From Cellulomonas sp. URHE0023 (lineage in GTDB: Bacteria; Actinomycetota; Actinomycetes; Actinomycetales; Cellulomonadaceae), in contig NZ_JIAN01000006.1 in the NCBI RefSeq assembly GCF_000688475.1, positions 1 to 64,000 of the forward strand: a stretch of 64,000 bases of DNA. Reading direction: 5' to 3'. Below the pieces are notes generated by a model. That model ran no database searches. It was not told the DNA's origin and saw only the letters and a program-made list of their open reading frames with translations. The position numbers were made by a program, and so were the translations under genes. Shown piece by piece: positions 1-8,251 of the stretch (its first letter is position 1; each line of letters opens with the position of its first letter).

Positions 1-92
1 GCCTGGGCGATCGAGGGGGAGGCGTCGCCGCGGCGGTCCTCCACCACCGGCTCCGGCGGGACGCCCTGGTCGTGCCGTCCTGGTTCCGTCAC
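1..92 (-). CDS. Partial CDS, N-terminus only, unknown product
   Basis: A minus-strand reading frame starts with GTG at 92-90 and runs off the left edge, giving about 30 residues beginning MTEPGRHDQGVPPEPVVEDR. The start follows a GGAG about seven bases upstream, which is why I prefer this strand. The visible part is Pro/Asp/Arg rich and probably disordered, so it carries no family signature. The plus strand is also open here, so the call is tentative. Confidence 0.4.
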   Translation of the reverse strand, partial: MTEPGRHDQGVPPEPVVEDRRGDASPSIAQ

Positions 93-130
93 GGGAGTGC
101 TCCGTTCGTCTGGGGGTCGTGCGTGGCAGC

Positions 131-159
131 GGGCGGTGGGCACGGGGTGCCCACCGCCC
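131..159 (-). terminator. Strong hairpin terminator after the ferritin-like gene
   Basis: A 12-bp perfect stem (131-142 with 148-159) closes a five-base loop, seven bases past the stop of the minus-strand gene ending at 166. There is no long U tract, as is common for GC-rich actinobacterial terminators. Confidence 0.7.
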
Positions 160-165
160 GGGGTC

Positions 166-462
166 TCACTCGGCGGAAGCCACGTCCTGCAGGGCGCCGC
201 TGCTCGTGGCGCCCTCGCCGTCGCGCGGCGAGGTGGCGGAGGTCCCGTTCTTGGTCAGCTCGGAGAGGAACTCGTGGCAGCGCTGGGCGCGCTGGGAGTC
301 CTCGCTCATGACCTGCTCGAAGAACGAGGCGATGTCGTCCTTGCCCGCGTTGCGTGCGTCGCGCACGTACTGGCCGTAGTCGTGCCCTGCTTTGAGGGAG
401 TGGTACTGCACGGAGATGAGGTCAAACGTGACGTCGTCGAACCCGGTCTCACCTGTGGCCAT
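166..462 (-). CDS. Small helical, ferritin-like hypothetical protein
   Basis: 98 residues. The ATG at 462 is preceded by GAGGAG at ideal spacing; the longer frame to 558 has no such site. Residues 8-70 (FDDVTFDLISVQYHSLKAG... then ...FFEQVMSEDSQRAQRCHEFL) look like a pair of amphipathic helices of the ferritin-like or rubrerythrin-like kind, with Glu and His placed as in half a ferritin bundle. The last 25 residues are Ser/Gly/Ala rich and probably disordered. Similar short proteins are scattered in actinobacteria and cyanobacteria without known function. It is a single-gene unit with its own terminator. Metal binding is inference. Confidence 0.75.
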   Translation of the reverse strand: MATGETGFDDVTFDLISVQYHSLKAGHDYGQYVRDARNAGKDDIASFFEQVMSEDSQRAQRCHEFLSELTKNGTSATSPRDGEGATSSGALQDVASAE

Positions 463-742
463 GTGTGGTCTCCTCGACGTGGGGGACGCCGACCGCTGCT
501 GCGGCGCCCTCGATACCAGCCCGCTGCTTGACCGACTTTCACGGTAACCGGCCGCCACGCGATCGCAACTGGTCGTCAGGCCGTGACGTCGCTCGTCCGT
601 CCCGAGAGTCGCTGATGCGCGACGGAGCGTGCGAAGGCACGATGGGAATCAGGCCGGACCGGCGCGTTCGAGGAGATGGACGTGCGGCCCGCGAGCTGGA
701 CGGCCCCTCGGCACGCCAGCCTCAGCTCGGGGAGGCTCGAGC

Positions 743-1144
743 ATGAACAAGCCCACAGCCACGCGTGTGAACCGACCACCCTTCTTCACCGCCTACTCCT
801 TCGCCATCGTCACGGGCGCACTCTTCCTGTTCTCATGGCTGGGGCAGTTCGTGTTCCAGCTCATCGAGGCGCGCAACGACGCGGCCGAGCACGGGACGAC
901 GTTCGAGTGGGCGCAGTACTGGCCGCAGTTCCTGTCGTCGACGCTCGAGAACTGGCAGTCAGAGTTCCTGCAGCTCGTCTGGCAGGCCGCCGGACTGGCG
1001 ATCTTCTACTTCTGGGGCTCCTCGCAGTCGAAGGAGGGCAACGAGCGACTCGAGGCCAAGGTCGACCGGCTCCTCACGGAGCAGGGCATCGACCCAGCAG
1101 AGTTCGAGTACGCCGAAGAAGGCCGGGCAGCCCAAGAGGTGTAG
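743..1144 (+). CDS. DUF6766-like membrane protein
   Basis: 133 residues, starting at the ATG after GGGGAGG. Two hydrophobic segments (about 15-40 and 76-92) flank a polar loop that contains ENWQSEFLQL at 69-78. That aromatic/acidic signature followed by a helix and a charged tail matches my recollection of DUF6766 proteins, which are usually longer with more membrane segments, so this may be a short member. The tail 98-115 is predicted helical. Function unknown. It lies 135 bases before the TPP enzyme on the same strand. Confidence 0.65.
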   Translation: MNKPTATRVNRPPFFTAYSFAIVTGALFLFSWLGQFVFQLIEARNDAAEHGTTFEWAQYWPQFLSSTLENWQSEFLQLVWQAAGLAIFYFWGSSQSKEGNERLEAKVDRLLTEQGIDPAEFEYAEEGRAAQEV

Positions 1145-1279
1145 CGAGCGCGCTCCATCGCGACCAGCGCACCGTGAGCTCGTGCTGGACACCTTCGTTG
1201 CCGGGGCGTCCCGGGCGACGGTGTGCCAGGCTGGGCACGCGCCGAGAACCGAGCCAAGACCCACTTCTGGGGAGTTCTC

Positions 1280-3049
1280 GTGAGCACAACCACCGTCGCG
1301 GACGGGATCGTCGACCGGCTCACCGACTGGGGCGTCGACCGCGTGTTCGGCTACGCGGGTGACGGGATCGACCCGATCCTGGCCGCCCTGCACCGGCGCG
1401 AGGACCGTATCCGCCTGGTGACTGCGCGGCACGAGGAGATGGCTGCCTTCATGGCGACCGGGCACGCCAAGTACGGCGGCGGCGTCGGGGTGTGCCTGGC
1501 GACGCAGGGTCCCGGTGCCGTGCACCTCCTCAATGGGCTGTACGACGCCAAGCTCGACCGCGTCCCCGTGGTCGCCATCGTCGGTCAGGTGGTGAGTACG
1601 GCGCTGGGCTCCGGGTACCTCCAGGAGGTCGACCTGCAGACCCTCTTCAAGGATGTCTGCGCGCAGTACCTGCAGACCGTCGTGACCCCTGAACAGCTGC
1701 CGCTCGTGCTGGACAACGCCTTCCGCACCGCCCTGGCCACGTCGAGCCCGGTGTGCGTGATCGTGCCGCACGACGTGCAGCGGTCCGAGCTGGCCGACGA
1801 CCTGCACGGGCACGGCATGGTGCCGACCTCCACCGCGTTCGCGCGTGGTCGGTCCTTCCCTCGTGACGACGACCTGGCGGAGGCGGCAGCCGTCCTCACG
1901 GCGGGCCAGCGCGTGGCCGTCCTGGTCGGTCAGGGTGCGCGCGGCGCCGCGGACGAGGTCATGGCCGTGGTGGAGCGACTCGGCGCCGGGGTCACGACGT
2001 CGCTGCTGGGCAAGCCCGTCCTGAACCGGCCTTCACCGGTTCACTGCGGAGTCATGGGGCACCTCGGCACCACGGCGTCAGCAGACCTGATGGCGGGCTG
2101 CGACACCCTGCTGATCGTCGGCAGCAACGACCCGTGGACCGAGTTCTACCCTGCTCCGGGTCAGGCTCGCGCGATCCAGATCGACATCACCGCCCGGAAC
2201 ATCGGAACCAAGTACCCGGTCGAGGTCGCGCTCGTCGGCGACGCCCGGGACACGCTCGCGGCGCTCCTTCCGCTCCTTCAGCCGCGCCAGGGCTGGCGAA
2301 CCGAGGTCGAGGGCTTTGCGACGCGGTGGCAGGACGTCGCGCGGACGCGGGTCGCGCAGGTCGCCGACCGCCTCAACCCTCAGCTCGTGGTCAGCGAGCT
2401 GTCCGCGCACCTCCCGGCCGATGTGCAGGTAGCGGTCGACGTCGGTTCGGTGACGTACTGGTACGCCCGCTTCCTCGACCTCCCGCCCGGTGTGCCGGCT
2501 CACCTGTCCAGCACCCTGGCCTCGATGGGCTCCGCCGTCCCGTACGGCCTTGCGGCCAAGCTCCTGCACGACCACAGGCCCGTGGTGGCCATGGCGGGCG
2601 ACGGTGCGATGCAGATGAACGGGCTCAGCGAGCTCATCACGGTCGCGGACCGGTGGCGTGACTGGGCCGACCCGAGGTTCGTCGTCCTCGTGCTGAACAA
2701 CGGTGACCTCTCGGAGGTCTCGTGGGAGCAGCGGGAGATGGAGGGGGACCCCCGTTTCCCCACGTCCCAGCGGGTCCCTGCATTCCCCTACGCCGGTTAC
2801 GCGGAGCTGCTGGGCCTCACCGGGATCCGGGTGAGCGACCCGAGCGAGGTGGCACCCGCGTGGCGCGCGGCGTTCGCGGCCGACCGACCGGTGCTTGTCG
2901 AGGCTGTCGTCGACCCCGACGTCCCGCTGCTCGCACCGCGCCAACCGCAGGAGAAGGTCGACCAGACGGTGCGTGGCCTCGAGCAGGAGCAGGACGCGGG
3001 CCAGGCCCAGCGGCTCCTTGACGAGCAGCGCGGGCACGAGACGGCCTGA
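1280..3049 (+). CDS. Thiamine-pyrophosphate enzyme, pyruvate oxidase-like
   Basis: 589 residues; GTG start behind GGGGAG. The three-domain layout of the acetolactate synthase/pyruvate oxidase family is visible: an N-terminal PYR domain with the cofactor-activating Glu at about 52 (RHEE), a central nucleotide-fold domain, and a C-terminal PP domain whose TPP/Mg motif runs from GDG at 440-442 to NN at 473-474. The central domain and overall length resemble PoxB-type pyruvate:quinone oxidoreductases more than biosynthetic IlvB. No ilvN-like small subunit follows, which also argues against branched-chain synthesis. Expected role: oxidative decarboxylation of pyruvate or a related 2-oxoacid. Substrate is not fixed by the sequence. 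Confidence 0.85.
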   Translation: MSTTTVADGIVDRLTDWGVDRVFGYAGDGIDPILAALHRREDRIRLVTARHEEMAAFMATGHAKYGGGVGVCLATQGPGAVHLLNGLYDAKLDRVPVVAIVGQVVSTALGSGYLQEVDLQTLFKDVCAQYLQTVVTPEQLPLVLDNAFRTALATSSPVCVIVPHDVQRSELADDLHGHGMVPTSTAFARGRSFPRDDDLAEAAAVLTAGQRVAVLVGQGARGAADEVMAVVERLGAGVTTSLLGKPVLNRPSPVHCGVMGHLGTTASADLMAGCDTLLIVGSNDPWTEFYPAPGQARAIQIDITARNIGTKYPVEVALVGDARDTLAALLPLLQPRQGWRTEVEGFATRWQDVARTRVAQVADRLNPQLVVSELSAHLPADVQVAVDVGSVTYWYARFLDLPPGVPAHLSSTLASMGSAVPYGLAAKLLHDHRPVVAMAGDGAMQMNGLSELITVADRWRDWADPRFVVLVLNNGDLSEVSWEQREMEGDPRFPTSQRVPAFPYAGYAELLGLTGIRVSDPSEVAPAWRAAFAADRPVLVEAVVDPDVPLLAPRQPQEKVDQTVRGLEQEQDAGQAQRLLDEQRGHETA

Positions 3050-3066
3050 CGTCCCGGAGCGACGCT

Positions 3067-3318
3067 CTAGATCTGCTGCCGAGCCTCGGCCGTCCGGCAG
3101 ATCTGCTCGCACGCCGCAGCGGCCGCCACCGAACCCCGGTCCATCTTGCACATCACGCAGACCGAGTCTCGCCGGATGCAGGCGCGGCACGGCTCGGGGA
3201 TGGTTCCGAGGAGCCCGCGGCGCGGCTGAGACCCGTAGCACCGGGCGGCGCGGTCGCAGTGGGGGCACTGGCCGGAGGCGAGGGTTGCGGTCCCGCATCG
3301 GCAGATATGGAGGGTCAT
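3067..3318 (-). CDS. Cysteine-rich mini-protein, probably zinc-binding
   Basis: 83 residues with 11 cysteines, many in pairs: C6-x-C8, C18-x2-C21, C44-x2-C47, C54-x2-C57, plus C27, C70 and C74. This spacing suggests two zinc-ribbon-like knuckles. No family is recognised. It converges on the TPP enzyme gene with 17 bases between stops. The ribosome binding site is weak, so the start is uncertain, but the regular Cys pairs make chance coding unlikely. Confidence 0.55.
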   Translation of the reverse strand: MTLHICRCGTATLASGQCPHCDRAARCYGSQPRRGLLGTIPEPCRACIRRDSVCVMCKMDRGSVAAAAACEQICRTAEARQQI

Positions 3319-3500
3319 AGGGCGAGTCCGTCCACGTCCGTGGTCGTGATCCTCGCCCTTCTACGGGATATCCCCAGAATAATCCTGGGCGCTCGGCCCG
3401 GCACGTCGAGGCCAGCGGGCCCCGTGTGCGCAGCTCTCGCGCACGACCTGCGCCGACGGTCGGGTCGACGTGCCGCCGTGGGTCGTGCGGGTCGAGGCAC

Positions 3501-3522
3501 GGTCCACGGGGCCCCCCGGACC
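3501..3522 (-). terminator. Possible terminator after the GH3 gene
   Basis: GGTCC at 3501-3505 pairs with GGACC at 3518-3522 around a GGGGCCCC core, nine bases past the GH3 stop. GC-rich, no U tract. Confidence 0.4.
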
Positions 3523-3530
3523 AAGTACGG

Positions 3531-5540
3531 TCAGCGGCCCCGGCCCCCGTACTGCAGGCCGAAGCCGAACTCGAACAGCGGGTTGGCACTGTCGTCGGGG
3601 ACGTCCTCGAGCTGCGCGGCGACTGCCGCGTCGGACGACGGCAGCTCGAACGGCAGCCGACCACGAGGCGCCCGCTCGCCGAAGATCGTCTCGAGCAGCA
3701 CCTCGTCCGACACCCCGTAGTTGGCGAGCACCGCGTCAGCCCGGTCGACGACGTTGGTGAGGACCAACGGCCGGTCCAGCTTGGGCACGGCGACGGTCGT
3801 GACTCCTGCGCTCACCGCTGCTTGGAACGCCGCATAGTCCGCCTCGGCGCCCGTGAACGAGAGGTCGGTGAGGTCTGGTCCGCCGCGCGGGTCGGACAGC
3901 CGGACCACTGCGAGATCCGCGGCGGCAGGGTCGGACACGACCGTGAGCCCGCGTGCCTGCGCTGCCTCCGGTGACACTCCGGACAGGAACACGGTGTGGA
4001 CCGACCGGTTGCGAACCGGCAGCGTGCGGTCCTCGTTCGTCAGGAGCGTCAGGGACCTCGCCTGCGCGTCGTCTCCGATGCGAGCGAACCTCGCGTTGCC
4101 CGCGAGCTGTGCTGCGGCGGCGGGGTCCACGTACGGGTCCTCGAAGAGGCCGAGCTGGAACTTCTGGACGAGGACCCGGCGGGCGGCGTCCGCCACCCGC
4201 TCCTCGCTCAGCAGGCCCTGCTGCACGGCGTCCACGACGTGGGACGGGTCATCCGAACCACCGATCTGGTCGACGCCGGCCTGGATCGCCTTGGCGAAGC
4301 GCTCGGTCACCGTGAGGTCCTCGACGCCCCACGGCATGCCCACACCCCACGGGCCGACGAAGAACGCGGGCGGGCGGTTCTCCTGGCACTCGACGGGGCA
4401 GTCGCCCGTGATCGCCCAGTCGGACAGGATCACGCCGTCGAATCGGTACTGGCCCCGCAGGAGGTCCTGGAGGAGGAACGCGTTGAAGCCGGCCCCGACC
4501 TGCTCGACCTGCTGTCCCTGGTACTGCAGGTCCTTGAGGATCGAGTAGGTCGGCATGATCCCGGAGGTCCCCGCCTCGAACGCTCCCTCGAACGGGACGA
4601 TGTGGTCGGCGAACCGGTTCCCGGGGAACACCGCGTAACGCCCGTAGTAGTAGTGGCTGTCGTAGCCGTTCTCCTGTGCGCCGTACCCGACCCAGTGCTT
4701 CGTGACGGTCGCGACGCTGGAGCCGGTCAGGCCCTCGTCGCCGTCCTGCAGCCCTTCGACGTAGGCCTTGACGTGCGCGCGGACGGTCTGCGGGTCGGAT
4801 CCGAACGTGCCGTTGATCCGGGTCCACCGCGGTTCCGTCGCGATGTCCGCCTGGGGCGAGAGGCTCATCTGGATGCCCATCGCCCGGTACTCCTGGCGCA
4901 CGATGTCCGCCAGTCGCTCGGTCAGGCGAGGGTCGCGTGTCGCAGCCATGCCGGGGAAGTCCGGCATCGCGGTCGTCCCGACGCGCGAGACCGTCTGGCC
5001 GGCGGTGACCGAGAACCCGTTGCGGGGGTCGGTGCTGATGAGCGCGGGGATTCCGAGCGGTTGGGCCTCGGCGAGCTCCTGCACGCGGTTGCTCTGCTCG
5101 GCCATCGCGTCGGGTGAGGTCGACAGTCGCGTGATGAACGTGGTGACGTGCCGGTCGGCGAGGATCGGGGTGAGGGCGGCGAGGTCGTACTCGGTGCCCG
5201 CGCCGATCGGCGACCCGGCGACGGGAAGCGTTCCGTGCACCATGAGGCCGGCGCGCTGCTCCAGGCTCATGCGCCCGACGAGATCGTCGGCGCGCTCCTG
5301 CGGGTCCAGCCGCCAGTCCTCATACGGGGTGAGCTGACCGTCACGGTCCAGGTCGCGGAACTGTCGCCGGTCCACCGTGATGATCGGCACGCTGCGTGAC
5401 TCGAGCACGGGTTGGCGTCCATGGGCCGCCGCAGGGGCCGCGGCACCGACGGCGAGCCCAGAGGCGAGGAAGGAGACGGTCACCGCCAGCGAGACGCCGT
5501 GTGCGCTCCTGCGGGTCGATCGGGCACTCGTCTGGACCAT
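3531..5540 (-). CDS. Secreted glycoside hydrolase family 3 (beta-glucosidase-like)
   Basis: 669 residues from the ATG at 5540, which sits behind GAGGAGG; upstream Met codons lack this. Residues 1-40 form an export signal with an RR pair, a hydrophobic core and an AxA-like end, so the enzyme is extracellular. The GH3 N-terminal barrel follows, with KH at 281-282 and the catalytic nucleophile Asp374 inside SDW. The alpha/beta sandwich GH3_C domain ends with the FEFGFGLQYG-type tail. A stretch at about 376-395 with two Cys (GDCPVECQEN) directly after the nucleophile may form a disulfide. Likely exo-acting on beta-linked glucosides from plant polymers; exact linkage unknown. Monocistronic. Confidence 0.9.
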   Translation of the reverse strand: MVQTSARSTRRSAHGVSLAVTVSFLASGLAVGAAAPAAAHGRQPVLESRSVPIITVDRRQFRDLDRDGQLTPYEDWRLDPQERADDLVGRMSLEQRAGLMVHGTLPVAGSPIGAGTEYDLAALTPILADRHVTTFITRLSTSPDAMAEQSNRVQELAEAQPLGIPALISTDPRNGFSVTAGQTVSRVGTTAMPDFPGMAATRDPRLTERLADIVRQEYRAMGIQMSLSPQADIATEPRWTRINGTFGSDPQTVRAHVKAYVEGLQDGDEGLTGSSVATVTKHWVGYGAQENGYDSHYYYGRYAVFPGNRFADHIVPFEGAFEAGTSGIMPTYSILKDLQYQGQQVEQVGAGFNAFLLQDLLRGQYRFDGVILSDWAITGDCPVECQENRPPAFFVGPWGVGMPWGVEDLTVTERFAKAIQAGVDQIGGSDDPSHVVDAVQQGLLSEERVADAARRVLVQKFQLGLFEDPYVDPAAAAQLAGNARFARIGDDAQARSLTLLTNEDRTLPVRNRSVHTVFLSGVSPEAAQARGLTVVSDPAAADLAVVRLSDPRGGPDLTDLSFTGAEADYAAFQAAVSAGVTTVAVPKLDRPLVLTNVVDRADAVLANYGVSDEVLLETIFGERAPRGRLPFELPSSDAAVAAQLEDVPDDSANPLFEFGFGLQYGGRGR

Positions 5541-5693
5541 CGTGTCCTCCTCGACACGCATGGAGGAGCCAGCACCGCTGCGGTTGGGTGCACAACGGCG
5601 GGCACCGGGTCCCAGCAGCATCGTCCGCCCCGCTCGTAGGCGCAACACGGGGGAGGGCGTGCCGCTCCGCGTGCCCAGATCAGCGCGGGAGGG

Positions 5694-6179
5694 TCAGTCG
5701 GTCAGGCGCGCCGTCGCCCGGTCGTACCGCACGAGCAGACGAGCGAACGTCAGGCGGTCCTCGTCGGACCAGCTGCTGGTGATGTGGACGAACGCTGCAC
5801 GCTGCTGGTGCCGGAACCGCGCACGCAGGGCGTGCCCTTCGGGTGTGATCGACAGGACGGTGCGTCGGCCGTCGAGCTGCGACGCGCGTCGCTCGAGCAG
5901 GCCTGCACCGATGCAGTCCGAGACGGCCCTGCTGGCGGCGGACGGGTCGATGCCCAGCTGCTCGGCCAGACCTCCGACCGTCATCTCGCCGGTTCCCTCG
6001 TCGACGATGTTGAGCACGAGGTTGCGGTTGAGGTCCTTGCGGCTGGGCGCCGGGTCGACGTTGACCTGGGTGGTCCGCCGGCGCAGGCGCGAGAAGGCCG
6101 CGCCCACCTCGTCCAGAAGCTGGTCCTCGTCCCACTGGTCCGGCTGGGCGGTCTCGTCCACGTCTCGGTCGCTCTCCAT
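5694..6179 (-). CDS. MarR-family transcriptional regulator
   Basis: 161 residues from the ATG at 6179. A winged helix-turn-helix spans about 55-115, with recognition-helix region LGIDPSAASRAVSDC and wing DGRRTVLSITPEG, and helical dimerisation segments at both ends, as in MarR proteins. The gene faces away from an amidohydrolase that starts 74 bases off, so it probably controls that gene and itself through the ATGCAT repeats between them. Ligand unknown. The ribosome binding site is weak; an upstream in-frame ATG at 6236 would overlap the operator and is less likely. Confidence 0.85.
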   Translation of the reverse strand: MESDRDVDETAQPDQWDEDQLLDEVGAAFSRLRRRTTQVNVDPAPSRKDLNRNLVLNIVDEGTGEMTVGGLAEQLGIDPSAASRAVSDCIGAGLLERRASQLDGRRTVLSITPEGHALRARFRHQQRAAFVHITSSWSDEDRLTFARLLVRYDRATARLTD

Positions 6180-6200
6180 GGCAGGACGATACCGCGATAC

Positions 6201-6236
6201 TTGCAATTCTGCACATGTATGCATATTGTCATGCAT
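6201..6236 (+). promoter_or_regulatory. Promoter and candidate MarR operator before amidohydrolase
   Basis: TTGCAA at 6201-6206 and TATTGT at 6224-6229 are 17 bases apart. Two ATGCAT hexamers (6219-6224 and 6231-6236) form a dyad centred at 6227.5 that covers the -10 box. Binding here would block transcription of the amidohydrolase. Confidence 0.5.
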
Positions 6237-6253
6237 CTACCCAGGAGGCAGCC

Positions 6254-7471
6254 ATGACCACCACCATCATCAACGCCCGGATCTTCGACGGCCAGCACGT
6301 GCTCGACTCGACCACCGTGACCATCGAGGGCGACCGCATCGTCGACATCGGGGGCCCTGCCCCTGCACATGCCGAAGTCGTGGACGCCCGCGGCGCCACC
6401 CTGCTGCCCGGCCTCATCGACGCCCACGTCCACACCTCGGTACCGGCCCTCGCGCAGGCTCTCCGGTTCGGTGTCACCACCGAGCTCGAGATGCAGGGCG
6501 CCATGACCGGCGACGCCCAACGGCGTGCGAGCGAGAACTCGGACATCGCGGACGTCCGCTCCTCGGGCTTCGCACTCACGCCGCCGGGAGGACACCCGTC
6601 CGAGCTGTTCCCCGCCGGCGAGCGCCCCGGCGGCCCGCCGCGTGGCGACGGGCCCGCCCCGGTGATGCCCTTCGTGACGACGCCCGAGGAGGCTGTCACC
6701 TGGATCCCTCGCCTGGTCGAGGCGGGCTCGGACTACATCAAGGTCATGGTCGACGACGGCACGGTCGAGGGGCACCCGGGTCTGCCGTACCTCGACCAGC
6801 CGACCCTCGACGCGGCCGTCATCGAGGCGCACCGGCTCGGCCGGATCGTCGTCGCGCACGCGCTCACGGTCGACGCGACGGCGTCCGCGGTGCAGGCGGG
6901 CGTGGACGGCCTGACCCACGTCTTCATGGACCGGCCGCACACCCCGGAGATCATCGCCGCTCTGGCCGACGCGAAGGCGTTCGTCGTGCCGTGCATCGTG
7001 CTCGACGCATCGATGATGGGGCTCACGGGCGAGGCGTTCGCCGAGGACGTCCGCGTGTCGTCGCGCCTCGACCCGGCCTGGCTCGCAGCGCTGAGGTCGA
7101 GCATCGCCCGCTACCCCGCGGGGAGGCTCGACGACGTCCTGGCGACCGTGGCCGCGCTGCACCGGGCGGGCGTCGACCTCCTGGTCGGCTCGGACGCGTC
7201 CGTTCCGGTGCCGTACCTCGGCGGCGTCGCCCACGGCGCGAGCGTGCACCACGAGCTCCAGCTCCTCGTCCGCGCCGGCCTCACCCCGGTCGAGGCGCTG
7301 CGGGCCGCCACCTCGGTGCCCGCTCGTCGGTTCGGGCTCGACGACCGTGGACGCATCGCTCTCGGCCTGCGTGCGGATCTCCTGCTCGTGGACGGCGACC
7401 CGACCACCGACATCTCCGACACGCTGGCACTGCGCACGGTCTGGCGTGCGGGCGTCGCCCGCTCCCTGTGA
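6254..7471 (+). CDS. Amidohydrolase (imidazolonepropionase/prolidase-like)
   Basis: 405 residues; ATG behind a perfect AGGAGG. The metal-dependent amidohydrolase fold is complete: H58-x-H60 after strand 1 (DAHVHT), a likely carboxylated Lys163 (YIKVMVDDG), His202, His222 and the catalytic Asp314 (GSDAS), with the composite beta-sandwich at both ends. A lysine-bridged binuclear zinc site is expected. No signal peptide, so cytosolic. Residues 100-140 are an unusual Gly/Pro-rich loop that may shape substrate choice. Substrate unknown: dipeptides and cyclic amides are typical for this subgroup. Divergent MarR gene suggests induction by a small molecule. Confidence 0.85.
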   Translation: MTTTIINARIFDGQHVLDSTTVTIEGDRIVDIGGPAPAHAEVVDARGATLLPGLIDAHVHTSVPALAQALRFGVTTELEMQGAMTGDAQRRASENSDIADVRSSGFALTPPGGHPSELFPAGERPGGPPRGDGPAPVMPFVTTPEEAVTWIPRLVEAGSDYIKVMVDDGTVEGHPGLPYLDQPTLDAAVIEAHRLGRIVVAHALTVDATASAVQAGVDGLTHVFMDRPHTPEIIAALADAKAFVVPCIVLDASMMGLTGEAFAEDVRVSSRLDPAWLAALRSSIARYPAGRLDDVLATVAALHRAGVDLLVGSDASVPVPYLGGVAHGASVHHELQLLVRAGLTPVEALRAATSVPARRFGLDDRGRIALGLRADLLLVDGDPTTDISDTLALRTVWRAGVARSL

Positions 7472-7488
7472 CGACGGCCCGACCAGAG

Positions 7489-7547
7489 CTCTCCCGACGC
7501 GTCGACCACCGGCGTCGCAGTTCGACGCCGACGATGCGTCGGGAGAG
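7489..7547. terminator. Large bidirectional stem-loop between convergent genes
   Basis: CTCTCCCGACGC at 7489-7500 pairs perfectly with 7536-7547, and an inner GGCGTCG/CGACGCC stem (7511-7517 with 7523-7529) extends it. It lies between the ends of the amidohydrolase and the CGNR gene and can serve both. Confidence 0.6.
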
Positions 7548-7606
7548 GTGGTTGGGGGTCGCGGCGGGGCCGCCGTCACGGCGTGACGCGGGCCGCCGTG
7601 GCCTGC

Positions 7607-8194
7607 TCAGGCGTCGGAGCCGTGCGTCCGTGCCGCGTACGCGCGCCGCATCTTGACCCGGTTCCCGCAGTCGGTCATCGAGCACCAGCGGCCGGACCGG
7701 TTTCGGGAGGCGTCGTAGTAGGCCCACCTGCACTCGTCACGAGCACAGACCTTCAGCCGCTCCCAGACGTGTGCGGCGCGCAGCTCGTCGACGGCGGCGA
7801 GCAGCGCGGCGATCGCCGCGTCCAAGGGCGCGGACTCGGCGGCATCGAGGAGCCGTCGGCCGGTCGCATCGAACCGGACTGTCACGGCCGTCGCACCGAG
7901 CACGGAGTTGAAGCGTTCGAGCGCGCCGACGTCCGGGGCGTGGCCGGCATTGACGAGCAGGAGCTGACGCAGTCCTTCTCGTACCGCACGCGCGCGGGTC
8001 AGGTCGTCCTCCGTCAGCGGCTTGGCCTGGTGGGCAAGATCGTGCGCCTCCAGCCACGCACGCAGCGCTGGGGCCGACGTGAAGGTCTCGGTCTGGGCCG
8101 CACGATCGACGGTGTTGACGAAGTCCTTGATGAGCAGGGCGGCGTCCGGGATCGCCGCCCTGGCTGTCGCATCTGCACTGCCGACGTCACGCAT
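7607..8194 (-). CDS. CGNR zinc-finger regulator (ABATE domain)
   Basis: 195 residues from the ATG at 8194 (a GTG directly before it is possible). The N-terminal two-thirds is the helical ABATE domain; the C-terminus holds the zinc knuckle CARDEC...WCSMTDCGNR followed by a basic RRAYAARTHGS tail, the hallmark of CGNR proteins that bind DNA. It is divergent from an MFS exporter only 57 bases away, with a symmetric operator between, so local repressor of the pump and itself is the natural reading. Ligand unknown. Confidence 0.88.
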   Translation of the reverse strand: MRDVGSADATARAAIPDAALLIKDFVNTVDRAAQTETFTSAPALRAWLEAHDLAHQAKPLTEDDLTRARAVREGLRQLLLVNAGHAPDVGALERFNSVLGATAVTVRFDATGRRLLDAAESAPLDAAIAALLAAVDELRAAHVWERLKVCARDECRWAYYDASRNRSGRWCSMTDCGNRVKMRRAYAARTHGSDA

Positions 8195-8195
8195 C

Positions 8196-8250
8196 ACACC
8201 AGCATAGATGTATGAGTGGTGTCACACCGATAAAACACGTTTACTGGTGT
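8196..8250. promoter_or_regulatory. 55-bp dyad operator shared by CGNR regulator and MFS gene
   Basis: ACACCAG (8196-8202), GGTGTCACACC (8218-8228) and CTGGTGT (8244-8250) are all centred on base 8223 with 15-base gaps on each side. Mirror-placed -10 candidates, TATGCT on the minus strand (8206-8201) and TTTACT on the plus strand (8240-8245), each end six bases from their ATG, so both mRNAs look leaderless. The core dyad covers both -35 positions. Confidence 0.65.
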
Positions 8251-8251
8251 C

